A stretch of 64,000 nt of DNA. Source: Manihot esculenta (taxonomy: Eukaryota > Streptophyta > Magnoliopsida > Malpighiales > Euphorbiaceae). A program made the position numbers and the translations under genes. A model generated the notes under the pieces. It did not search any database, had not been told where the DNA came from, and saw only the letters and a list, made by a program, of their open reading frames with translations. The stretch is from NCBI RefSeq assembly GCF_001659605.2, contig NC_035175.2:30599705-30663704 (forward strand), in the 5' to 3' direction. Positions within the stretch are counted from its first letter, which is position 1; each line of letters begins with the position of its first letter. Of the stretch, positions 53,682 through 64,000 are shown piece by piece.

Positions 53682-55860
53682 TGTAATACCCGGCTAGAAT
53701 CCGGCATCGGAATTCCTGTCGTCCGGTGGAATCCGGGGTGTCGGACTTCTAGAGGAGGGTAGGATTTATGTTTGACTAAGGGTATGATGTGTTTTACTGA
53801 TTTTTTTTATTAAGGTTTGAGTTGAAATGACCTAAGGCAGATGAGCCAAGTTCGGCCGCCGAAGGTAAGTTCGGCCGCCGAAAGTGTTCAATGTTCGGCT
53901 TCCGAATTCAGGTTCGGCCCCCGAATGTTGCATGGTTTTGCATGCGCTTCGGCAGGCGAAGCTGAGTTGCTGAGCCAGCAGCTTTGTATCCCTTAGTCAG
54001 CATGTTGGACAGGTGTTATCACCAGCTCATGTCCAAAGGTTAGTCACGTCTCCCATGCTTTATGTGCTGTGTTTGGGCAGCTCATGCAGATAGTGCACAA
54101 GGTTTTGAATGTTTTGAAGCAAAAAGTTAAGTTTGTGAGAGTTTGAGAGTTTGAGGAGAGTTGGTTCGTTTTCCTTCGTTCAGAGTGTTCATCTTCTTGT
54201 TACAGGAGGTAAGTAATGCTCTTGAACCTGTTTATGTGTTTTCTGAAGGTTTTATGGAAGTTAAGGGAGAGAGATGCATGGTTAAGTGAGAAGTAGTGGT
54301 TTTGATGATTTATGCATGTATACATGATTCTGTGGTATGTTTGATTTGTTGTTTGGGGTTATTAGATAGGTTTGGACCCCTGTGATCATATACTTGAGTA
54401 TATGTGTGTTGCCTAGTGAAGTATGCATGTTTGGAGATGGTGAAGGGAAGGAGGAGCTTGGTTTGCCGTCGGGGCTGAGTTCTGGATGAACTCAGGTTCG
54501 GCAGCCGAAAGTTCATTCGGCCGCCGAACCTCTTGCATGGTGGCTTAGGCTGCCACAGCTTGCCCCCGTGAGTTTTGCATGTTCGGCTCTGTTTGGGGAC
54601 TTCGGCCGCCGAAGGTGCCGCCGAAGGTGCTTGAGTTTCGTCTCTGGAGAGGACATTCGGCCGCCGAACCTGCCGCCGAAAGTGTTCTGTCCAGCCTTCT
54701 TTTGCATGCTTTGCATGAGGTTTAGAGTGAGTTTAAGGGGCATCTTGGGAAGTTGAATAGAGTTGGTCATAAGCTAGTTTGGTCCCTCATTTGAGTTTAT
54801 CTGTATCTGTACAGACCAGAGGAACCAGAGAGAGCAGCAGTGAGTACTGCTCCAGAGTTTTCAGAGCCTGCTCAGTCAGTCAGTCCAGTTAGCCAGAGGT
54901 GAGTGGAACTAAACTTAAATCTTTTAATTGGAACATGAACTGCTTTTAGCATCGGTCATGCATCATGAGTATACCATAGGTTGATTGCATTAGTATCCAC
55001 GAATATGTTGCATTGCACAGTTATCTGTTGATGTGAGTAAATGCTGAATGATCCAATAGTCACAGACAGGAAGTCCAGGAGCCTTTGACTACGCCCTGGC
55101 AGGTATAGAGAAGTCCAGGAGCCTTTGACTACGCCCTGGCAGGTATAGCTAAGTCCAGGAGCCTTTGACTACGCCCTGGCAATGGTAAGTACAGAGGTGT
55201 TATATACACATATACATATATGACAGGAAGACCAGGTGCTCGATTCTACGCCCTAGCACAGAGTTACTGGGACTATGTGGTGACAGGTTTACTCTTGATG
55301 TGGTTTATTTGTGTTATGACGCATTCCATGAGATCATGTTTTACTGAGATATTTTACTGTTCTACTCACTGGGCTATAGAGCTCATCCCACTCCCTTAAC
55401 CCCAGTTTTGCAGGTTCAGTTACAGGGACAGTTCGGCAGAGTACAGAAAGAGTAAAAGAGCTTGTAATAGAATAGAGTGGACATGTAAATTGTAAAGAGA
55501 TGTTATAGTTGTGTAATGTTAGAGTTGTGCTTGACTTAGTTGTATTGTGTTGTAAAGCTTTTGTTACATACATGATCTGTATATGTATCTATGTTTTATA
55601 ACCAGGCTTAACAGGTATGAGTTAACCCATCTAGAGCAAGCTCTAGTCAGGGGTACAGAGTACAGAGTACAGAGTACAGAGATAGTGCATGCACAGGTTA
55701 AGCCTTGGTTCAGCAAAGAGTTTTATTTTCACAGAAAATGTATGATCATGTATGAGTTTTACAGGTACACGGAGAGTATAGCAGGCTTGCTACGGGTTCT
55801 GGCGGCCTTAAGCCGACCTGAATCCTAGCGCCGGTGACGGTCCATTTTGGGGTCGTTACA
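53682..55860 (+). repeat. 3' LTR of element E
   Basis: 2179 bp. Relative to the 5' LTR it has four instead of seven TACAGAG units and about five single-base changes, mostly G/A. Followed by the target duplicate GTATT. Confidence 0.95.
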
Positions 55861-56265
55861 GTATTGCTCAAAGTGTCTCCAATGAAAGGGGTGATTCGGT
55901 TCGGGAAGAAAGGTAAGCTGGCTCCACGGTACATCAGACCCTTTGAAATCTTGCAAAAGATTGGGAATGTATCGTACAAGCTGGACTTGCCTGCTTCAAT
56001 GGAGAGAATCCATCCGGTTTTCCATGTTTTTATGTTAAGAAAGTTCGTGTCAGATCCGAGCAAGGTTCTTAGTGAGCCTGATGTGGAGATCCAAGAAGAT
56101 CTCACCTATGTTGAGCAGCCATTACGGATCCTAGACACCCAGATTAGAAAGTTGAGAAACAAGGAAATGCCGATGGTGAAAGTCCTTTGGAATCACCACA
56201 ACATAGAGGAGTGTACCAGGGAGACACGGGAGTCCATGCTCCGGCAATATCCTTATCTCTTCTAA
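55861..56265 (+). pseudogene. gag-pol: Gag-Pol of G, C-terminal part (end of integrase, chromodomain)
   Basis: Resumes G after the duplicated GTATT with codons [21 protein letters not shown] and runs to RQYPYLF, stop at 56265. The chromodomain-like segment is readable ([23 protein letters not shown]) but has CTRETRES where other copies have the Trp of CTWETRES, so an aromatic position of the fold is lost. The first codons shown by the open frame (from 55834) come from the E LTR and are not native. Confidence 0.92.
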
Positions 56266-56369
56266 GGTAAGTTTTATGTGTTTTGTATGTATGGTCATAT
56301 TTTATGCTTTGTATGGTCATGTTTTATGCTTTGTATGTTCATGTCTTATGCTATGCCATGTTTGTTGGT

Positions 56370-56406
56370 GAACATTCGGGGACAAATGTTCTTAAGGGGG
56401 GAAGAA
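56370..56406 (+). promoter_or_regulatory. Inverted repeat and polypurine tract of element G
   Basis: GAACATTCG-GGGA-CAAATGTTC (one arm mismatch) followed by AAGGGGGGAAGAA next to the 3' LTR at 56407. Confidence 0.85.
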
Positions 56407-58597
56407 TGTAATACTCGGCTAGACTCCGGTATCGGAATCCCTACCGTCCGGTGGGATCTCGGATGTCGGAAACCTCTAGAAGGGTAAAGTCATGTTTTTA
56501 TGAAATGTTTTAATGTATTTTATGTTTTAAGTCAATAAGGAAATTGAGTTTTGAATGAAAAAGACCATGGAGACATTTCCAGGTTCGGCCGCCGAATCTC
56601 AAGTTCGGCCGCCGAACGTGGGATGGTTTAGGGGGGCATGTTAGGCTTCCGAAAATCTCAAAGGTTCGGCCGCCGAACCTCATGTTCGGCTGCTAAACTT
56701 GCATGAGATGTGGGGGCACGTTCGGCTGCCGAAAGGTGGTCTACCAGCCCTATATAAGAGCTCCATGGCCGAAACGGGCAAGTTTTCTCCCCATTTTCGG
56801 CCACGGTGAGTTCATGCTCTCCTATGGTTCGTTTTTGATGTTTTTCCTCCGATCTTTCATGTTTTAACAAGCTTTATGTTGATTTGAAGAGATTTGAGCA
56901 AAAAGAGCAAGTTTTGGAAACTTGGAGACCAAAGAGCGGATCTCTCCCATCTCCGAGTTGGATCGTCTCTCCTCTCGTTCTACAAGAGGTAAGAGTAGAT
57001 CCATAGTTTCTTTTACGTTTTAAGTAAGTTTTATGAAGTTTCTTGGGGTAGAAATGCATGTGTAGGTTTATGTTGAGTTTTTGGTTAAATGTTATGTTTA
57101 TGAGCAATGTTGGTTGTTTGATGTGTTGTAGTTGGGGTTTAAGATAGTTTGAAGCCCCTAGGAGCTTGTATGCTTGATTATGCATGTTGTAGAATAGGAA
57201 AATGCATGTTTGAATGTGTTGGGAGGCATTTGTGCATGTTGAGCTGAGTTTCTGCCCATTTGGGAGAAACCAGGTTCGGCAGCCGAAGGCTCTTTCGGCC
57301 GCCGAACCTGCCTGTGGTAGCATGAATCGGCTGCCGAACCCTGCCCCCATAAGTGGACTTTCGGCTCTGGAAGGGAGTTTCAGCCGCCGAAGGTGCCGCC
57401 GAACATGCATGAGTTTCGTCTCTAGAGGGAACCTTCGGCCACCGAAAGTGCCGCCGAAGGTGCATGACTTTCGGCTCTGGAAGGCCTTTCGGCCGCCGAA
57501 CCTGCCGCCGAAAGTGCCCTGTTTAGCCCTCCTTTGCATGAATTCCTTGATTTTTTTGAGGTGTTTTAGGGGGTTTTTGGGGGATGTTTTAGAGTTATGT
57601 TTATGTATGTTTGGCCCCTCATCTGAGTCCACCTATGTAGGTTCAGACCCGAGGAACCGAGGAAGTCAGCAGTGCTAGATGCTTCAGAGTCCTTAGAGCA
57701 TCAGCCAGAGGTGAGTGGAACAGAACTATGCTTTAATTTAATAAAATATTTAGCATGATCCATGCATCATAAATGCTATGTTTACGTAGGTTGTATTGCA
57801 TTAGTAATCACGAATATGATGCATTGCATTTTTATTGTTGATGTGGATGGATGTTGGATGACCCACTAGCTCTCAATATGTAACATATGAAGTCCAGGGC
57901 TGCCCATGCCACACGTCCTGGCACCATGTCATGAAGTCCCGGGCTGCCAATGCCACGCGTTCGGGCAATTACATTATTGTTTATGGAAATGAGAGTTATT
58001 GGCGACAAGTCCGTCCTTAATGTGAAATGTCTGTGCTATGATGCATTCCATGAAAGTATGAATAATTAAAATGTTTTATGGTTCTGCTCACTAGGCTTTT
58101 TAGCTCACCCTGTTCCCTTAACCCCCAGGTTTGCAGGTACAGGATAGAGCAGGAGGTCGGATAGAGTAAAGTTTTGGTTATGTAATAGCTAGTAGTGGAC
58201 ATGATGGATGTTGTAATGTAATGTTGAGTTATGTAATGTAATGACGGTATTGAGGTTTAGAAGTGTGCTTGACCCTAGCTGTGTAATCCCTTTATGAATG
58301 CATGATCTTTTATTGATGTTTATGTTTTACCAAACTTGATGCATGATTATGGCACCCCATTGGAGCATTGATGAGGACTCCATGGTGGGGTTAATGTTAA
58401 TGTCTATGTTAATGTATGCACAGGTTGAGTTTGGTTCATGAATGAAAAGAAAAGTTTTAAAATTTTATGTATGTTGTTGATCATGTATGGGATTAAACAG
58501 GTTCCCAGGATGTATGTTAGGCTTGCTACGGGTCCCGACGGCCGTAAGCCGATCTGGATCCTAGCGCCGGTAGCGGTCCGATTTCCGGGCTGTTACA
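56407..58597 (+). repeat. 3' LTR of element G
   Basis: 2191 bp and uninterrupted. It has TATATAAG at 56751-56758, motif clusters at 56582-56735 and 57275-57515, and two hairpin units near 57892-57966. It shows scattered substitutions against the split 5' LTR, clearly more than between the LTRs of C or E. Confidence 0.95.
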
Positions 58598-59350
58598 GAT
58601 AGAGGCTGTGTAGAAAGGGACCATATCCCTGGAGTTTTTTGGCTCGTTATGCAGAAAGCCACCCACAACCTTGGCTGAACTAATGAAAAGGGCTAAAAAA
58701 TACATAAGGCAAGATGACGCCTTAACCATCAGTATATTCACCAGGGAAATAGGAGATAGGGGAAGGCAGTGGAGGACAAACGACCTGAAAGGCAGGAGAG
58801 GAGACAGAATCAGGAGCCAGAGATGCTGAACAAGCACCCTTGGGAGAGGAAAGAGCAGAGGCTGTACTAGCCTCAGGTCCTTAAGGTAATCACTCCTCTA
58901 AATATGTCTAGGGCTAAGGTGCTTGTGGCTATACAGGACAAGGACTTTATACAATGGCCCAAACCCATGAAAGCCGAGACCAACCGAAGAGATCCGAATA
59001 AGTACTATCAATATCACCAGACACATGGCCATGACACTAACGACTGCTACCAATTGATAAATGGGATAGAGAGGCTCATCAAAAGGGGGCATCTCAGGAA
59101 CTTTGTGAAGAAACCAGAGGGGCAGAGACCTTAGCAAAATCTAATGGCAGAGAGACCTCATAGGCAGACAAGAGGACTTGTGAATGATAGCTCCATGGGG
59201 ATGATCAACATGATCATAGGAGGAACTGGGAGACAAATGAGCAGGAGGGGGAAGAAGACAAGTCGGAATGGAGAAGGGAGCAGTATCGAAATCATGCAGA
59301 TAGTAGAACACTCCCCTATGACCACCTCTTTCTCTCTAGATGACACCTAT
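58598..59350 (+). pseudogene. Gag of element H, C-terminal part
   Basis: Continues H gag after G: LEFFGSLCRKPPTTLAELMKRAKKYI, then DDALT. Further on is the nucleic-acid-binding stretch KYYQYHQTHGHDTNDCYQL, in which a first Cys expected in Tat gags is Tyr, and RGHLRNFV. Stops (e.g. near 58830 and 59132) and a frameshift between 58830 and 58900 divide it. The tail (MINMIIGGTGR, MTTSFSLDDT) leads to the protease region and is cut at 59350 by the solo LTR. Confidence 0.8.
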
Positions 59351-62300
59351 TGTAATACCTGGCTAAACTCCGGCATCGAAATTTCCACTTTCCGACGGAA
59401 TCTCCATCGAAATTCAGAATCCCAAACCTGGAACCTTTAGAAGGATAAAATAGGGTTTTCATAAAATGAATTTGAGTTTTTTTGAAAAGGTTTTAAGGTT
59501 CGGCCACCGAAGGTGGTTTCTCCAGCCACCTACAAAAGGCCTTTAGCCCGAAAATCGAGAGAGCTTTTTCTCCATCTTTGGGCACAAGTAAGTCCATGCC
59601 CTTTTCCAGATGTTCTTGCTAAAATTGCTTAAATTTCTTGGAGAATTCATGAGATTTTACCTTGTTTTTGAAGATTCGAGTTTGGACTTCAAGTATTAAC
59701 CATTAGAGACCTTTGGAAAATGATTTTCCCCTCTTCCTTCAAGTTTTAATTATTGTTTGTTCCATTTTCTTCAAGAGGTGAGTTGACCCTTGCTTCTCCT
59801 ATGTTTTCTTAAGATTTTAAACCAAGTTTTACAAGTCTTTAGGGCATGCATGATCGATTATTCAAAAAGTTTAAGGTTTATGTTAGTTTTGATGTGAGAT
59901 ATTTTTCTCTTGGGTATCTATTGATGCATGTTGAGTTAGAGCAAGTTTTTGAGTTTGGAGACAGAAGGAGCTAGATTTCTCTCATCTCCAAGTTAGGATC
60001 GTCTCTCCTCTCGATCTTCAAGAGGTAAGCTTAGATCCTACCTTTCTTGTATGTTTTAAACAAGTTTTGAGGGGTTATAGGGTAGAAATGCATGTTTAGG
60101 TTAATGTTGAGTTTATGGATAATGTGTGTTGTATGAGTTGCCATATGTGTTTGTGTTGGGGTTTAGGATAGTTTGAGACCCGTATATGCTTATTTACTTG
60201 AGTATGCATGTTGTAGAATAGCTAAATGCATGTTTGAATGGTTTGGGAGGCAAAATGTGCATGAGGAGGCTGAGTTCTGCCCTTTGGAAGAACTCAGGTT
60301 CGGCAGCCGAAGGACTTTCGGCCGCCGAACCTGCCTGTGGAGGCAAGCCTTTGGCTGCCGAACCCTGCCCCCGAAAGTTGGACTTTCGGCCGTCGAAGGT
60401 GCCGCCGAAAGTGGCTGAGTTTCGGCTCTGGAGGGACTTTCGGCCGCCGAAGGTGCCCTGTTCAGCCTTCCTTTGCATGTTTTCAGTGATTGTTTTAAGG
60501 TGTTTTAGGGGGTTTTTGGGGAATAGTTTAGAGTCATGTTCATGTATGTTTGGTCCCTCATTTGAGTCCACCTGTGTAGGTTCAGACCCGAGGAACTGAG
60601 GACCCCAACAGTGAGATAGCTGCTTCAGTGTCTTTTCAGAGCTAGCCTGAGGTGAGTAGAATGGATCTTTATGTTTCAAAGCAATTAATGAAAGTTTTAG
60701 CATGATTCACACATCATGAATGCCATGAGATATATTAGGGTGTTTGAACTAGAATTCACGAATATGTTGCATTGCATAATATAATGTTGATGTGGATGGG
60801 TGTTGAATGATCCATTAGCCCTCGTATGATGATACGATATGATATGATATGATATGGTATGGCATGTAAGACCAGTGAGGCCCATTCTACGCCCTGGTAC
60901 GATGTAAGAGAAAGACCAGTGAGGCCCATGCTACGCCCCTGGCACCTGGAAATGTTATGCTATGTTATGATATGTAAGAGAAAGACCAGTGAGGCCCATG
61001 CTACGCCCCTGGCACTATTGGAATGTGTAGAGGGCTATTGGTGACAAGTCCATCCTTGATGTGATTTGTTTGTGATGTGATGCATTTCATGAAAGCATGA
61101 ATTTTAATATAATGTTTTTACTATTCTGCTCACTAGGCTCTAGTAGCTCACCCCATTCCCTTAATCCCCCAGGTTTGCAGGTACGGGATAGACCAGGAAG
61201 TCAGCAAGAGTAAAGTCATGTTTTATGTAATAGCTAGATGTGGACATGAAAAAGACATTGTAATGTAAAGTATAGTAATGTAATGTAATGATGTATATTG
61301 AGGTTTAGAGTTGTGCTTGACCCTAGTATGTAAAGTTAATCCCTTTTTCACATGATCTATGAAATGTTTTAATGATGATGTATGTAAACCAAGCTTAATG
61401 TATGATATGTTACCCCATTGGAGCATTTGATGAGGGCTCTAGTGTGGGGTTTTATAGTTATGAGTTTGTGCATGCACAGATTAAGTTTGGTAAATGAAAG
61501 AAAAAGTTTGAAGTTTTATGTATATTCATGTATGGGATTTAACAGGTATACAGGATGTATGTTAGGCTTGCTACGGGTCCCGGCGGCCTTATGCCGATTT
61601 GGATCCTAGTGCCGGTAGCGATCTGGTTTTCGGGTCGTTAAATCCCTACCCAGCCTTTTTTCTGCTTGTTTTCTACATATGTTCTTGTGTGTTCTTAGGG
61701 GTTTCTTGGAGGTGTTGTTTTGAGTATTGTAAAAGTTATGTTAGTCCCTCATTTAAGTCCATCTTTGTAGGATCAAACTTGGGAGACCGTAGAGGCCTGC
61801 AGTGAAATAACTACTTCAGTTTTAGGTGAGCGTCAGCTACAGGTGATTAAAACTGAATTGATCTATTATTTTAAAGAAATCAAACCTTTTAAGCATACTC
61901 ATGCATCATGAATGACATGTATATATAATTAGGTTGTTTGCATTAGAATTCACGAATATAATGCATTGCATAATTTATTATTGATGTGGATGGATGTTGA
62001 ATGACCCACTAGCCCTCAAGTATGTTATGATATGCTATGACGGATATGGAAAGACCAGGGTTGCCCATTCTATGCCCCAAACACTATGTAAGGGAAAGAT
62101 CAGGGCTGCCTATTCTATGCCCCTGGCATTATGGACATGTTATGATATGTTTAAGAAGAAGTCTTGAGGAGCACCCGTTGTGGGCTGAGCACTATTGGAA
62201 CTTTTAGAGGGTTACTAGTGACAAGTCCATCTTGATGTGAATTGTTTATGTTGTGACGCATTTATACGATCATATGTTTATTGAACTGTTTTTATGTTCT

Positions 62301-62787
62301 GCTCACTAGGCTCTTGTAGCTTATCCCTTTCCCCTAACCCCAGGTTTGCAGGGTCAGAGTTAGTTCGAGAAGTTAGCTGAGTGGCTAGTATAGTCTTTTG
62401 TAATAGTATAGTTGTGGACATGCATTGTTTTATGGATTAGAATTGTGCTTTGTCCTAGTGTTTGTCCTTATAATCCCTGTTTTCATGATTCTTTATGTAA
62501 AAGTTTTAAGTATGAGTTTATGTTTGAACTAAGCTTGAGGCATGTTATGTTGACCATACTGAAGCATTTGATGAGGGCTCTAGTATGTGTTTTATGATTT
62601 AAGTTTTGATACATGCACAGGTCGAGCCTTGGTTCATGAAATGTTTATGTTTTTGTTAAATCGTGTGATCATGTATGGGATTTTATGAGGTGTAACAACA
62701 TATATAGTAGTCTTGCTATGGGCTCCAGTGACCTTAAGTCGATCTGAACTTTAGCGCCGGTAGCGATCCGGTTCTCGAGTCATTACA
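59351..62787 (+). mobile_element. Chimeric solo LTR (Tekay-like) in element H
   Basis: Flanked by CCTAT at 59346-59350 and 62788-62792. It starts TGTAATACC and ends CATTACA, so it is one LTR-like unit without internal genes. The order of landmarks is repeated, however: donor-like GAGGTGAG (59777) and GAGGTAAG (60022), two CACGAATAT boxes (60755 and 61951) and two hairpin groups. An old LTR (59351 to about 59940 and 61640-62787) thus carries an inner segment from another LTR (about 59941-61639). Confidence 0.82.
59941..61639 (+). repeat. Inner LTR fragment within the solo LTR
   Basis: An R-U5 part without U3 or TATA, less diverged from A, B and G than the surrounding LTR. It begins with GAGCAAGTTTTTGAG and ends TCGGGTCGTTA, lacking the final CA. 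Both junctions follow GTTA, suggesting joining at a 4-bp microhomology. Motifs lie at 60299-60450, hairpin units at about 60870-61016. Confidence 0.7.
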
Positions 62788-63110
62788 CCTATGGAGTTCA
62801 AATGCCTCATGATGATGCCCTGGTTATTGAGACCGTCATTCCAAACTTCCAAGTTTGCAAAGTTCTGGTGGATGATGGGAGCAAGGAAAATCTGCTACCT
62901 TACCAGGTATTTCAATAGATGAACATACTTGAAGAGCAAGTGATTAGGGATTGGGCCCCAGTTAAGGGGATAGGCGGAACTCTCGTGGCAGTAGAAGGGA
63001 AGGTGAAAGTAGCCCTGACTTTGGGAGAACCACCACTATCCTGTACCCACTATGTAGTATTCCTTGCGGTGAGCTACCCTTGAATTATAATGCTATTTTG
63101 GGAAGGCCGC
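62788..63110 (+). pseudogene. Protease region of element H
   Basis: The reading MPHDDALVIETVIPNFQVCKV then LVDDGSKENLLPYQVF matches the aspartic protease of Tat-type elements, where VDDGS stands for the D-S/T-G active site. A TAG follows VFQ (near 62917) and another stop lies near 63080. The end corresponds to the segment YNAILGRP, read after a frameshift, and is interrupted by K at 63111. Confidence 0.8.
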
Positions 63111-64000
63111 TGTAACGACCCGAAAATCAGACCGCTACCGGCGCTAGGATCCAGATCGGCTTAAGGCCGCCGGGACCCGTAGCAAGCCTGACATGAAACC
63201 TGTAAACCTGTATAATCCCATACATGATCAACAACATGCATAAAAATTTAAAACTTTTCTTTCCATATACATCAACCAAACTCAACCTGCGCATGCACTG
63301 TTCATAACATAAACATAATCATGACCCCTCTGTGGGATCTCATCAATGTCCCAATGGGCAATACATCATAAGTTGAGTTGGTTTACATAATCATCATAAA
63401 AAGTCTAAGATCATGTATTAAAAGGGATACCTTATACATAAAGTCAAGCACAACCTCTAATCCTCAAAGTCACTACATGACTAAAACTGTACTTTTACAT
63501 AACATTAATACATTTATCATGTCCACACTATCTATTACATACACAAGACTTCAGTACTCTTATGGATCTCCTGGTCTACCATGTACCTGCAATCCTGGGG
63601 AAAATGGGAGAGGGGTGAGCTACTAGAGCCCCGTGAGCAGAATAATAAAAACATTTGAATCATATGGATCATGGAATGCATCACATCACAGCTAATCACA
63701 TCAAGGATGAACTTGTCACCAATAGCCCTCTACATGGTCCAACTGTGCCAAAACGTAGAATGGGTCCTGGTCTTTCCCTTACATAACATATCATATCATA
63801 ACAGTCCAACTGTGCCAGAACGTAGAATGGGTCCTGGTCTTTCCCTTACATGGTGCCAGCGAACGTAGAATGGGTCCCACTGGTCTTACATTCCGTACCG
63901 TACATATCACATCATCATATCATAGATCGAGGGCTTTGGATCATCCAACGTTCATCCACATCAAACAACAATAAAGTATACAATGCAACATATTCGTGAA
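63111..64000 (-). repeat. Element K: partial LTR of a Tekay-like element, cut by the right window edge
   Basis: Begins TGTAACGACCCG (plus reading), the 3' end of a Tekay-like LTR, and runs off the window inside the LTR. Hairpin units lie at about 63745-63880 and the CACGAATATG box ends at 64000. Bases before it are GCCGC, the potential target duplicate. No PBS or PPT next to 63111 is visible, because H protease adjoins it directly, so this is either the 3' LTR of a minus element or a solo LTR. Confidence 0.85.

Larger units (their letters stand above)
46283..55860 (+). mobile_element. Element E: young, nearly complete Tekay-like Ty3/Gypsy element
   Basis: 9.58 kb with a perfect duplication GTATT (46278-46282 and 55861-55865). 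It interrupts the integrase/chromodomain linker of G. LTRs are 2200 and 2179 bp; the 21-bp difference is exactly three TACAGAG units, and I counted about five substitutions otherwise. All domains are present in one frame with a single TAG in RT. It belongs to a subfamily distinct from A, B, C and G by LTR and gag sequence. Confidence 0.97.
11529..58597 (+). mobile_element. Element G: Tekay-like Ty3/Gypsy element containing B (with D and C) and E
   Basis: Begins TGTAATACC at 11529 and ends TGTTACA at 58597. Flanks are GGTAG (11524-11528) and GATAG (58598-58602), a 5-bp duplication with one change. After removal of B and E the element is 5' LTR (11529-11888 plus 40233-42070), PBS 42074, gag-pol (42095-46282 plus 55861-56265), PPT, 3' LTR (56407-58597). 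Removing nests leaves LTRs of about 2193 and 2191 bp. The leader and the gag N-terminus are missing, so it was probably non-autonomous for gag before it was interrupted. Confidence 0.92.
10413..63110 (+). mobile_element. Element H: decayed Tat-like Ty3/Gypsy element, host of the whole nest
   Basis: H is split into gag part 1 (10492-11528), gag part 2 (58598-59350) and protease (62788-63110), with further pol lost or beyond K. Joining the flanks of G across its target duplication restores a plausible gag reading (A-V-E-A-V), which proves that G landed in H. The gag style (HGHDTNDC near 59030), the protease signature VDDGS and the YNAILGRP-like end point to the Tat lineage. Many stops show that it is the oldest LTR element here apart from the remnant at 5702. 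No 3' LTR is in the window. Confidence 0.82.

Noticed and set aside
58898..59137. Minus-strand ORF of 79 codons with a hydrophobic stretch
   Set aside because: It is antisense to the better supported Tat-type gag reading on the plus strand.

Overview
The window is nuclear DNA of a flowering plant, almost certainly heterochromatic (pericentromere-like), because every supportable feature is a retrotransposon or a piece of one. Evidence for a plant: chromodomain-bearing Ty3/Gypsy elements of the Tekay/Del type primed by initiator tRNA-Met, Athila-like and Tat-like Gypsy elements, and a plant L1-type LINE with zf-RVT and RNase H regions. The LTR style suggests a eudicot, possibly Euphorbiaceae, but that is only an impression. 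No host gene, tRNA, rRNA or CRISPR array was found. || Layout. Left side: element A (minus, Tekay-like, 1-5701, running off the left edge) sits in an old Athila-like LTR (5702-7178), which itself sits in a decayed LINE (7179-about 9525). After an AT-rich stretch comes H, a decayed Tat-like element (plus; PBS at 10413) whose pieces lie at 10413-11528, 58598-59350 and 62788-63110. Everything between those pieces is nested insertion. || Nest. G (Tekay-like, plus, 11529-58597) lies in H gag. B (Tekay-like, minus, 11889-40232) lies in the 5' LTR of G just after its TATA box. D (Athila-like, minus, 18410-36903) lies in B gag. C (Tekay-like, plus, 19633-29462) lies in the 3' LTR of D. Separately E (Tekay-like, plus, 46283-55860) lies in the pol of G, a chimeric solo LTR (59351-62787) lies in H between gag and protease, and K (minus LTR, 63111 to the right edge) lies in H protease. 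Target-site duplications read directly are C GTAGA, D CTCAC, B TCCAT, E GTATT, solo LTR CCTAT, and G GGTAG/GATAG (one mismatch). Order of insertion is H, then G, then B, then D, then C, with E late and independent. C and E have nearly identical LTR pairs and are youngest. || How the parts work. Each complete element follows the LTR-PBS-gag-protease-RT-RNase H-integrase-PPT-LTR plan, with a chromodomain at the end of the Tekay-like pol. None of those fully visible is intact: C has a 1-nt deletion between protease and RT, E has one in-frame TAG in RT, D lacks RT and RNase H completely, and G and B have several lesions. Only A is uninterrupted, as far as the window shows it. || Most interesting: (1) a 13-bp inverted-repeat motif TTCGGCCGCCGAA recurs in LTRs of different lineages and even inside the gag-protease ORF of D in two reading frames; (2) tandem CCAGG...CCTGG hairpin units in the transcribed part of the Tekay-like LTRs show compensatory base changes; (3) conserved splice-like donors in the LTR and an acceptor just before the gag ATG would remove the PBS from a translated mRNA.
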